From Bretschneidera sinensis (lineage: Eukaryota > Streptophyta > Magnoliopsida > Brassicales > Akaniaceae): a stretch of 64,000 nucleotides of DNA. The DNA lies in NCBI GenBank assembly GCA_023935145.1, contig CM043700.1, forward strand, positions 578,001 to 642,000, in the 5' to 3' direction. This document shows positions 46,898 to 56,798 of the stretch, piece by piece. Position 1 is the first letter of the stretch. Each line of letters opens with the position of its first letter. A program made the position numbers and the translations under genes. The notes under the pieces were generated by a model, which was not told where the DNA came from, did no database searches, and was given only the letters and a program-made list of their open reading frames with translations.

Positions 46898-47944
46898 GCA
46901 AATCATATGGGTCCTCTTTTCATTTGTCTTTTCTTTTGGGTTTTTAACTTAAGACAGATTGTTTTAATGTAATAAAAGATGAGAATTAATTTTGTTGATT
47001 TTTTTATTATTTTTTGTAATTAATCTGACCATCTGACCTGACCTGATCTTCAAATGATGGGTTTTGTTTGAGGAAATATGATGGCAAATAGAAAACGCTA
47101 ATGAACCATTGATTGCTAGCACACAGTTTTCCAAATTCTCTACAGTAGAAAAATTCATATATGGCAATGCTTCTTTTCCAACACAGCATAAATATTATTA
47201 ATATTTTCCTTCTGTAAAGTTATAAACAATTCCATGCATCAATAAAAAAATTCAGATGCAAAGCTATGGTTAATTTCTGCTCTTCTTAGCTCAATGCTTG
47301 CGTTTGATGGACAGAGGGAAAGAGAGGATGTGAGAGAAGAAGAATACTCATCATCTATTTTATTTTACTTTCAAACAAAAGAAAATTAAACTGACTATAA
47401 TCGGTTGGTGGTTCGCAAATTAAGACTATAATTAAGATTGAATTAAAATTTGATTGTTATTATATTTTATTTAGTTTACGAACTGGATTAAGTGAGTCTT
47501 TTCTCACGAGAAATGTTTTTTTTTTCTTCTTCAAAAAACTTTAAAACTTTATTGGGGATCACAAGTAGAAAAGAATTAGATTAAATAGTAAATGAACAAA
47601 AAACTCTTTAACATTGAAAGTGAAGAAAAATCAGTAATATTTGCAAAATTTAAAATATTTACTAGCTTGTGATCTTACAATTAATAAATAATTTTTTAAT
47701 TACTAACAAGTAAAAATACTACCTAATAATAGTCCATGATAAAATCTCATTTCGGTTGGAAGTATTTCATCTCTGTCAACATACTACTTAACAAATTAGT
47801 GATAATGGAATTGAAAACACTAATATTTATCATACATTCTTCTATCTTCAATTCATCAAATAGTTTAATATTAATCATGCATACATTTTGTATTTTTTCC
47901 ATCGGAACCACAGCTCTGATCCTCTAAAATTTACGTATTCAAAT
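46898..47944. other. 3' flank of the third NHL gene, AT-rich
   Basis: 3' UTR and AT-rich DNA. No gene, RNA or clear repeat was recognised. Confidence 0.5.
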
Positions 47945-48560
47945 TTTAGGTAAAAATACAACGAAAATAGGCAAATAAAATAAAGAGCAAGAACAACAAT
48001 AATTAATGTGGTTCGGCAACCTCTTTGCCTACATCCACAAACAAACCAACTATTTTATTAATCTTCAATTATAATTTTAGAAAGAGCAAAGTTGTCAAAC
48101 TCTCACCTCAAAATCCCAATACAACAAAAACTCCTAACTTAGCTCTAGTTATAAGTACCATCTACTTGACAACTCAAAACTCCAGTAGACCCAAAGCTCT
48201 CAATCTTAGTTCTAGTAGTAAATCCCTCTAGTTTACAATGTATATGAGAATTATGAGTGTGATTCAAATCTTCTCTGGGACCCTTTTTATATATAGAGAA
48301 TATTTTCCTAATACTATTAGGAAAAGAACAGCAACATCATAGTATACTACTATTACTTGTATAATCAATAATCTAATAGGAAATTACTACTATTCTTACT
48401 AGAGCAAGCAACTACAAAATAAGAAATAACTTTTTCCAAACCAATTTAAAATCTTCTTTGTAGGAAGTTAAGCCAAAACCCTAATGTTTCTTTTTTCCAT
48501 AGAAGTGTGAAGACAAAACATGGCACTATAGACATGCCCCTATGAGAGTTCTAAGTTCAG
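47945..48560 (-). repeat. Possible decayed solo LTR
   Basis: The motif ATTAATGTGGTTCGGCAACC (near 48001-48020) with CCTACATCCAC is a sequence I associate with plant copia LTRs. On the minus strand TTCTCTATATATAAAAAGGG (about 48303-48284) looks like an LTR promoter. No partner LTR, gag-pol or target duplication was found, so this is tentative. Confidence 0.3.
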
Positions 48561-49239
48561 GATATATAACCTGATTTTTTTTTTTGTTGCCTCTACATAT
48601 ATTTTCCACTTCCCCTATATCAGCTGAAATTGGAATAATTGATGCTTCTTGTGCATCTCTTTGTTTGTATGTTATACAGTCACTTGCATCTTATGTAATA
48701 CTGATATTTTGAACTGCTTAATTTACTGTTTGTGGACTTGGTTGCTTTTCAGGGATTCAAAACAAACGAAAAGACAAAGGAAAGCTGCATCCCAAGGACG
48801 CAAGTAATTGGCATTACAGAGCTTCAGTCACTCCCAGCTAAAAACTAGAGTGGTCTCTGTCAAGAAGACCCTATTCGCCCAAATAAGTCACCTGCTGCAA
48901 TAGAAATAATTCCTAAGCAAACATCACACAAAAATCCAATTAACCTCTCACCGCAAAAACATACAGCCATGTAAAACCTCTCACAGCACAAATGATAGTA
49001 AAAAATCAATCATATAATTAATATAAAGAGCATATAAACACCAATAACTAAAATCCGTAGGTAAGCCAAAGTACCCAAGTGAAGCAAGATCCACCATAAG
49101 AAACCTCCCTAAATAATAAATAAAAATCCTAGATATGACATTAGAGTCAAACAACACCCGTTAAGAAACTCTTAACCCAAGCAAGTTAATTTATACCCTG
49201 TGGGATAATGTGGGATACTAAATAATATAAACAAATGTG
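48561..49239. other. Gene-free spacer
   Basis: No recognised feature. It may include the 3' end of the Myb/SANT-like pseudogene that lies to the right on the minus strand. Confidence 0.45.
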
Positions 49240-49568
49240 ATGTTAGTTAACTTGATTGATGCAACATTGATCTCCTCTGGAGTAAGTCCCTCAACTTTCT
49301 GCAACTTCTCCCTGCAACTCCATAGTCTTCTGAGCTAGTAAAAATTCTGTTCCTAGATGGCAACTCAATTCATGAGTCGTCTCTTCCAAATCTTCTCTCA
49401 ATAGCTTACTAACCTCTCTAACCTCTCCGCTAGATGCCAAATCTTATGGGCTTCTCTTTCTCTTTTTTAGCATTAATATCACCTCATTTACATTAGTTGA
49501 TGGGGGTTCTGTGCAGGATAAGTCAATCTCAACATTATCAAGTCCAGGTGCAATGTGCATCTCATCAT

Positions 49569-49881
49569 TGAACGATTTGAGACCTGTCAATCACACGAAT
49601 TATAAACAAAAAAAAATGACAAGATTTACCTAGGTTCACCCCAGAATAAGGCTACATCTTGCTAGAAGTTCTTATTATCAACCTCACAAATCTCTTGTTA
49701 CAATGTATGCTCAGTACATAATGAGTATTTATAAGCAACTTAAGACGTCTTAATTAGAGTCTAATTAGGATTTCCGCCCTACTGCAGAATTACGGCTATT
49801 CATGGGCCCAAACTCAAACCACCAAGCAAAAAACCAGATCAAACTCAAGTATAAGGCCTGGAGTATGCACCAACTCTAACA
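49569..49881 (-). repeat. 3' LTR of copia copy 2 (313 bp, internally deleted)
   Basis: It shares both tips with the 5' LTR but lacks about 96 bases present there (roughly the segment at 54490-54585, containing ACCGAGAATAGAG and GGAGTGGGACCCCG). Confidence 0.9.
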
Positions 49882-49899
49882 ATCTCCCACTTGGTAAAT

Positions 49900-52800
49900 A
49901 CTTCACACACATGAAAAACTTCCCAGGACTCTGTTTCTTCAAGCCCATCTCAGTAGCACACCACTCAAACTTTGCTAGACTAACTGCTTTAGTCAAGAAA
50001 TCTACGTTGTTCACTGCTGTATCGATTTTCTCCTAGATTATCACATTTTCTTCAATCTTTCCCGGATGAAGTGATATTGGATATCAATTTGCTTTGTCCG
50101 TGAATGAAATACATAATTTTTTGCTAAGAAGATAACACCCTGATTGTCACATTTCACCTTCATTGTTTCTTGTTTAAACCCAAGCTCAACACACAACCTT
50201 TGAAGCCAAACCACTTCCTTTCCAACATGAGTTATTGCCATATACTCTGCTTCTGTAGATGAAAGGGCAACAACACTTTGCATTTTGCTCATCCAACTCA
50301 CTGCCCCACTAAACAGATTGAACATATATCCGCTTGTAGACTTCCTGCTATCAATGTCTCATCCCTAATTAGCATCAACTGATCGTACAATATCAAGATT
50401 TTTCTTACCTCTCATACCTCCATAACACAATGCAAATTCTGACGTGCCATAAAGATATCTAAGAACTTTCTTGATTGCAGTCCAATGATCTTTCCCAGAA
50501 TTAGACATACATCTACTCAATACTCTCACTGTTTTGGCAATATTTGGTCTCGTACGTACCATGGCGTACATCAAGCTTCCAGCCTCACTAGTATAAGGTG
50601 CGGCATCTCTTCAGCTTCTTCCTCTGTCTTCGGACATTGTTCCGCAGATAACTTGGTTCCCAAAGGCATGAGAGTCCCTACCAACTTACTGTCAGACATG
50701 TTGAATTTCTTCAACACTTCTTCAATATACTTTTTCTAACTTAGCAACAGTTTTCAATTTTCATGATCCTTCTTTATCTGCATGTCCAAGATAAAGTTTG
50801 GTCGCCCTAAGTCTTTTATGTCAAACTGCCTTGCCAACAATGCCTTCACAGTGCTAATCATCTTCCTGTTATTTCCAATCAACAGCATATCATCAACATA
50901 TAAGGTTAAAATGACAAAATCAACCCATAACCTTTTCACATAGATGCAGTGATCAGCATAGCTGCGAGTGAACCCAAGCTGAATGGCATATGTATCAAAC
51001 TTCTGGTATCACATCCGTGGTGACTGCTTTAGTCCGTACAAAGACTTCTTCAATTTACAAACTAGCTCTTCCTTGCCTTTTTCTCTCAAAGCCTTCAGGC
51101 TGTTTCATGTAAATTTCCACCTTTAAGTTCCCATGAAGGAAAGCTGTCTTCATATCCAGTTGCTCACCCTTTATATCATAAGCAACTGCCAAGGATAAAA
51201 CACATTTGGTAGATGTCAACTTTGCTACCAGGGAAAATATCTTACCATTGTCAATTCCCTGTATTTGCGAGTACCTCTTTGCAACCAAACGTGCCTTGTA
51301 CTTTTCTACCATTCCATCTGCATTTGTTTTCTTCTTGAAAATTGATTTGCACCCAATTTCCTTCCTATCTCTAGGTAATTTCATAAGGCTCCATGTTTCA
51401 TTCATGTTCAGTGCCTGCATCTCCTCCTTCATAGCATTCTCCCATATATTTGCATCCTCTAAGGTCCTTGCCTCTTTCACTGTGCTAGGATCATCACCAG
51501 TAATATTTAAAGCATATAATGCACTACAAGTACTAAGGAAATACCTGATGGGTGGCCTCCTAACCCGTATGGATCTCCTTATGACAGGTGTGGTCTCTAC
51601 CTCCGAGCCAACATCTGAATCCTCATCCTCTACATCAGAAATATAAATATCTTGCTCAGACCCAACTGACTCAATACCTGAAGCATCTGGTGCAGTCTGT
51701 GGGGTAGTCTTCCACTCTTTATCTCTTGGGCTAAGATCAATCTGAACCTATTTTAGCTGTTTCGGTACATCTTGGACAACCATCACATCCTTTTGTGTTT
51801 CTCTAAGCATAAATCTCTGCTGAAAACTGTACTCTTATTTTCTGGATTCCATAACTTGTACCCCTTGACCTTATCCTTATAACCAATGAAAATGCACTTC
51901 GATATATTTTAGCTATTTTGGTACATCTTGGACAGCTGCCACATCCTTTTGTCTTTCTCTAAGCACAATATCTCTGCTGAAAACTGTACTTTTATTTTCT
52001 GAATTCCATAACTTGTACCCCTTGACCCTATCCTTATAACCAATGAAAATGAACTTCACTGATTTTCTGTCAAGTTTGTTTCTTCTTTCTTTTGGCACAT
52101 GCATATAAGAATCATAACCAAACACCCTAACATGAGCCAAACTCGGCTTCTTCCTGAATGGTGCCTCAAACTGTGTCTGATCCTGTAAAGCTGATGTAGG
52201 TGACATGTTATTCAGGTAACATGTCGTAGCCACAACCTCTGCCTAGAACCCCGGCTCTAAGCCTGCACAACTCAACATGTTCCTCAATTTCTCCATGAGT
52301 GACCGATTGAGTCTCTCAGCCACCCTATTCTGTTGAGGTGTATATGGAGTTGTTTTCTGTCTTGCAATGCCATTTGCCATACAAAATTGCTCAAACTTGT
52401 CTGAGCAAAATTCCCCTAAATTATCTGTTCTCAATACCTTTATCTTTCTTTTCATCCGATTTTATACTAATGTTTTAAACTCACGTAACTTATCAAATGC
52501 TTCAACTTTACTTTTAATGAAATAAATTCATGCATACCTTGAAAAATCATCCATGAAGAGACATAATACCTTGATATTCCAAGATATTGGACCGGAACTA
52601 GCCCAAACACATCACTATGTATCAAATCCAGAATAGTTTTTGCCCTCGTTCCAGCAGACTTAAAACTCACACGGTTTTGCTTGCCATGTAGATAATACTC
52701 ACAGAAACCGAATCCCATGGAGCAATCTGAGACTCCCCTCACCATCTTCTTTGACGATAAAGAAGATAGTCCATTTTCACCGATATATCCAAGCCTCTGA

Positions 52801-54053
52801 TGCCACAACATAGAGGACTTTGCCTCATTATCAATCACCTCCTCAGAGATAAAACCTCCATTGCACTGACTTGGTACTGTACTTCCCAGCAACTTGTACA
52901 ACGTTCCATAGTGAACACCTCATGCAATTACTAATGATCCACGAGTCAACTTGCATGAATTTTTGTCACAACTGAAATTCACTCCCCCATCTACCATCTT
53001 GCTCACTGACATTAGGTACCTATTGAGACGCGGAATATGCATCACGCTTGGAAGTGTTCTGATCGTCCCATCATTCATCCTCAACTTCACCTTCCCACAA
53101 CCAATAATTTTCATCGGTGAGTTATCTTCCAATAAAACATTTCCCCTTTTAAAGGTTTCATACTCACAAAACCAATCTCTGTGGGGTGTCATGTGAAAGG
53201 AGGCCCATGTGTCAATTATCCAAACACTTCGATCTGATTGAGCAAAATATGATGCCATATTTAAGTCACCAGCATCATCATCATATTGGTTCCTATTTCC
53301 TGAAGCTGATATCTCGCCTGTTCACTTTTTAGGGTTCACACTCTTACTTCTGCAATCCTTCTTTAGATGCACGGGCTTCCTACACTTCCAACACTTCAAC
53401 CCTGATTTATCTATACTTTTTGATATTCCACTGAACTTAGGTTTATCACCAGACCACTTGTAGTCTTTATCATATGTTCGCCCTCTCACAGATCAGACCT
53501 CCTTTGACTAGTTTTCTGTACTCTGCCCCCTCATTTCCTCAGACAATAGGGCTGTCACGACATTCTCAAAAGATAGATCAGTCGTACCACTACCAATCGC
53601 AACTATCAAGTTATCCCACAAATCAGGCAGTAAACAGAGTAGTGTAATAACCTTATCGTCATCTGTCACATCAACACCAATAGACAATAACTGACCTATC
53701 AGAGTGTTGATCTCATGTAGATGAACAGAGAAAGAATTGCCCTCAGTCATCCAACGGTTGTACAATTTTTTTTTCTTCATAGAAACAGTTTGTTTACCAG
53801 AGATTTACTATAATAAAGGCTTTCTAGTTTCTTCAAGAGATCTTTCGCAGTCTTCTTTCCAGAAACGTTTATCAAGACAGAATCGGTTAGGCACAACCGA
53901 ATCAGACTTTGTGCCTTCCGATCGAGCTTCTCTCACTCCGTGATGGCCGCTGTAAAAGATGCTGAAACCGCCACGGGCAATGTCGCCTTTGCCGTGGACG
54001 CTACCGTCATCCTCATCATATTCTTCAGCATCTAATTGACTATCACTGTTCAT
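49900..54053 (-). pseudogene. Broken gag-pol of copia copy 2
   Basis: Domains on the minus strand: gag leader peptide (54053-53808); UBN2 gag (53780-53508); zinc knuckle (about 53410-53350); protease and pre-integrase start (53258-52920) with DTWAS where DTGAS is expected; GAG-pre-integrase (52901-52660, MLWHQRLGYIGENG); integrase core (52650-52243) with HSDVFGL, RTDNLGEF and NRVAERLN; a 156-bp tandem duplication after the integrase (51749-52060); reverse transcriptase (51480-50754) with LDMKTAFLHG and YVDDMLL; RNase H (50574-50041) with SSTEAEYMA. Stops and frameshifts separate most domains. More of the reading frame survives than in copy 1. Confidence 0.9.
51749..52060. repeat. 156-bp tandem duplication inside copia copy 2
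   Basis: Unit 1 (51749-51904) and unit 2 (from 51905) share TATTTTAGCT, GGTACATCTTGGACA, CTGCTGAAAACTGTACT and CCATAACTTGTACCCCTTGA in order. Identity is about 90%. The duplicated stretch encodes the YKLWNSENKS region downstream of the integrase, and copy 1 has it once. Confidence 0.85.
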
Positions 54054-54178
54054 AGATCCCTATCCACGAGTAGATCCTCTATCTTTAGTTTTCATAACTC
54101 GAAGCTCTTCTTTCCGAACTTCTCGATTTCAATTCGTGATCCAATCGACATCTCTGATCGTTAACTCTCGAACACAAT

Positions 54179-54190
54179 GTTCTGATATCA
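54179..54190 (-). other. Primer-binding site of copia copy 2
   Basis: On the minus strand the sequence TGATATCAGAAC lies two bases after the 5' LTR. It differs at two positions from TGGTATCAGAGC, the site complementary to plant initiator tRNA-Met. Confidence 0.75.
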
Positions 54191-54192
54191 AT

Positions 54193-54601
54193 TGAACGAT
54201 TCGAGACCTGTTAATTACACGAATTATAAACAGAAAGAAAAGATGACAAGATTTACCCAAATTCACCATAGAATAGGGCTACGTCCTGCCAGAAGTTTTT
54301 ATTATCAACCTCACAAATCTCTCGTTACAATGTGTGCTCAGTATATATGGAGTATTTATAAACAACTTAAGACGTCCTAATTAGGGTCTAATTAGGATTT
54401 TTGCCCTACTGCAGAACTACAAGTTATTCATGGGCACAAGCCCAAACCACCAAGCAAAAAAACCAAACCCAACTCAACTACAGGGTCAAACCGAGAATAG
54501 AGTCTAATTTGGATTTTCGCCTTACTAAGCGGGGAGTGGGACCCCGTGTTCGTCCAAGATTTTACAGATCTGATCTAGTGAAGTATGCACAAACTCTAAC
54601 A
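54193..54601 (-). repeat. 5' LTR of copia copy 2 (409 bp)
   Basis: On the minus strand it starts TGTTAGAGTTTGTGCATACTT and ends TCTCGAATCGTTCA, followed by the primer-binding site. It is similar in length to the 389-bp LTR of copy 1. Confidence 0.92.
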
Positions 54602-55085
54602 ATCATCCTAATTTTTTCCTTGGGGCTCTAAATCTTCAATAATATTAGCGATTGATTGGTCGTCTTTTCAACAGCCTTATCTTTTCCAAATACCACACAA
54701 AGATCATCAAAATGGATAAATTTATGATGTCGCCATGACGTATCGTCCTTGTGGCTCTACATAAGACACATTAAAACTACGAAAATCAATTATTCATGCT
54801 ACAGGATAAATTTTTCTATCAAACATAATTTGCTCAAAAATAAAAATCATACCTCTAAGTAAGCTTCCTACACAACATCTTCAGCCATAGCCATTTTCCG
54901 AAGGTCATCCCACCCAAATCCACTAGTGTTAGCCCCATAAACCGTGTCGTACACAATTCCCCAGTCCCCTTTCAATATTCCATATCTTGAATCCATTTTC
55001 AGCATTGTGAGTTCCAAGAATGCGAAGTTGAAGCATACACTCAATTAGCTTATTGGTTTCTGCATCATACCACATCCTATGTTTA

Positions 55086-56027
55086 GCTTTTGAGAACCTT
55101 GAGATTGTTTTCTACAACTGTCCAAATCTATTTGATGTTTAAGCGAGAATAAAATATCAAGTTAAACATAAATACCTAGCAACCCATCATGGACTTGTAA
55201 GGAATATTCATAAAAAAAAAACAATAATTTTGAAGTTGGGAAAATTCTTCATCAGATAATATAAAAATATGTGACAAATTTTAAAGGTAAATAAATAATT
55301 TCACAAACCATGAAGAATGTTCAAACAGATAAATACACGTGATAAAAAGCATAAACAGAAATTTCATACTGTAATCTTACTACAACACTTCAATTCATGA
55401 ATAAATCAATTTTATTGAAATATACTCTATTACAACATTCAATGATTAATATCTGTTAATATTATGACTTATGAATTATTTTTGATAAATAAAATATTTT
55501 CTTTACTATTGTAACCTTCACATTTGAAAGTTTTCGAGTTTGAGCATGATATTACCTCACTCTCAAAGGTTATCCTATGCAAACAATTATCATGCTCACA
55601 ATTTAGAAAAAGATTTGCACGAAAGAGTGTTTTTCTTCATTACTATTGATCACAAATTTTATTTGAATAACAAAGTTCACCCTATATTATTAAAATAATT
55701 ACTATTTTGTAAATAAAACTAAATTCCGTCAAAACCATTTGAAAATTTACGAATAATTACCTTGACATTTATTGGATTTTTAATTTATCATGTATTAATT
55801 ACCTTAAATTTTTGTAACATGGATACAAAACTAGCATACAGAATGAGCAAATCTCATGAAAGAGGATTGATCTTTAAACAAAAATAAAAAAGAGGTTTGA
55901 GAAGCCACCACGTGTACGAAGCACCTCTTTTCTGCAATCTTTTTTCTACAATACGTCGGTTCACAGCAATTTCCCACACCACAAAGGCACTCCGACTCAA
56001 TTTCTTGTTGCAATTCTTAACACTCCA
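55086..56027. other. Spacer and promoter of the fourth NHL gene
   Basis: AT-rich DNA with no recognised gene. The final 100-150 bases are the probable leader of the NHL gene at 56028. Confidence 0.5.
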
Positions 56028-56798
56028 ATGTCTACATCAACCGAAGACAAGACAGTCACCGGCTATCCGGCTCAGCCAAGCCAAGTCGTCTCCGGCTACC
56101 CAGCCGCTACCACCGCCTATCACTATGCAGCCCCACAACCACCACCACGACAACCCTCCATCATCCCGCACGTCCAAACGGGCTCCACCTATTACAATCA
56201 GTACCACTTTGCTGGCCCCCCTGGGCCCAGCTTCCTCTGCCGTCTGATCATGGCCGTGATCGTCGTTCTCTCCATCATGGGCCTGGTCTTCTTCATCATG
56301 TGGCTCGTTCTCAAGCCCCGCGTCCCCGAGTTCCTAGTCGACTCAGCTTCTGTTCCTCAACTGAACTCGTCTCTCTCCGAGTTAACCGCCACATGGATCA
56401 TCTCTCTTCTCGTCAAGAACCCCAACCACAAGCTCGCTATTACCTACGACCGCCTCCAGGCATCGCTCTTCTACGGGGACGACTTCCAACTCGGCTCGAC
56501 TCAGTTGCCCCCGTTCTCTCAAGACAAGCGGAACGAGTCGACTATCCGATTCCAACTCGGTGTGGTGGACGAGTACGTTGGTGAAGATGTGGTTAGTGAG
56601 ATAAACAGCGAAAGGACTCGTGGGTCTGTCGATTTTGAGGTCAAAGTATATGCTTGGGTTAAGTTTAGAGCTGGTGTTTGGAGGATGAGGCGGCATTTGA
56701 TGCGGGTCTATTGTGATCCCGTGAAAATTGGGTTCTCAGCCAATAACGGGACAGGGAATTTGGTGGGACAATCAAGGCAATGCGAGGTTGATCTGTGA
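56028..56798 (+). CDS. NHL3-type LEA_2 protein with Pro/Tyr/Gly-rich N-tail
   Basis: One exon, 256 aa, with ATG at 56028. Residues 1-70 form a cytosolic tail with repeated GYP motifs (TGYPAQPSQVVSGYPA) and Tyr/His/Pro-rich DNA-encoded stretches. A single membrane helix spans about 73-95 (LIMAVIVVLSIMGLVFFIMW). The LEA_2 domain carries the canonical NPN (VKNPNHKLAITYDRL), then ASLFYG, and a late conserved cysteine (RVYCDPVKIGF, QSRQCEVDL). The coding region is notably GC-rich in its first half against AT-rich flanks. It is closest in layout to the gene at 46043 and is probably its tandem paralogue, now separated by the 5-kb copia insertion. Function is by homology: plasma membrane, possibly defence-related. 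Confidence 0.92.
   Translation: MSTSTEDKTVTGYPAQPSQVVSGYPAATTAYHYAAPQPPPRQPSIIPHVQTGSTYYNQYHFAGPPGPSFLCRLIMAVIVVLSIMGLVFFIMWLVLKPRVPEFLVDSASVPQLNSSLSELTATWIISLLVKNPNHKLAITYDRLQASLFYGDDFQLGSTQLPPFSQDKRNESTIRFQLGVVDEYVGEDVVSEINSERTRGSVDFEVKVYAWVKFRAGVWRMRRHLMRVYCDPVKIGFSANNGTGNLVGQSRQCEVDL

Larger units (their letters stand above)
49569..54601 (-). mobile_element. Ty1/copia LTR retrotransposon, copy 2, with both LTRs and TSD ATCAT
   Basis: Both ends are precise: the + strand begins TGAACGATTTGAG at 49569 and ends ...CTAACA at 54601, giving TG...CA tips. Both sides carry the perfect 5-bp duplication ATCAT (49564-49568 and 54602-54606). On the minus strand the order is 5' LTR (54601-54193), primer-binding site, gag, protease, integrase, reverse transcriptase, RNase H, polypurine tract (AAGTGGGAG, just right of 49881) and 3' LTR (49881-49569). 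It is the same family as copy 1, by LTR tips and coding sequence. It is structurally complete but coding-defective. Confidence 0.95.
49240..55085 (-). pseudogene. Myb/SANT-like (Myb_DNA-bind_3) pseudogene split by copia copy 2
   Basis: Read on the minus strand: 55085-54840 gives RMWYDAETNKLIECMLQL and, after a frameshift, KGDWGIVYDTVYGANTSGFG and WDDLRKMAMAEDVV. 54760-54607 gives WRHHKFIHFDDLCVVFGKDK. Beyond the copia insertion, 49563-49240 gives HIAPGLDNVEIDLS, KKRKRSP and LEETTHELSCHLGTEFLLAQ. This order matches the plant Myb/SANT-like family (also found as the partner gene of PIF/Harbinger elements), with its N-terminal trihelix domain and basic C-terminal region. Stops (for example TAG in KI*SPK), frameshifts and the 5-kb insertion inactivate it. 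The frame differs across the insertion point, so at least one indel is involved. Whether it was a host gene or transposon cargo is unresolved. Confidence 0.75.
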
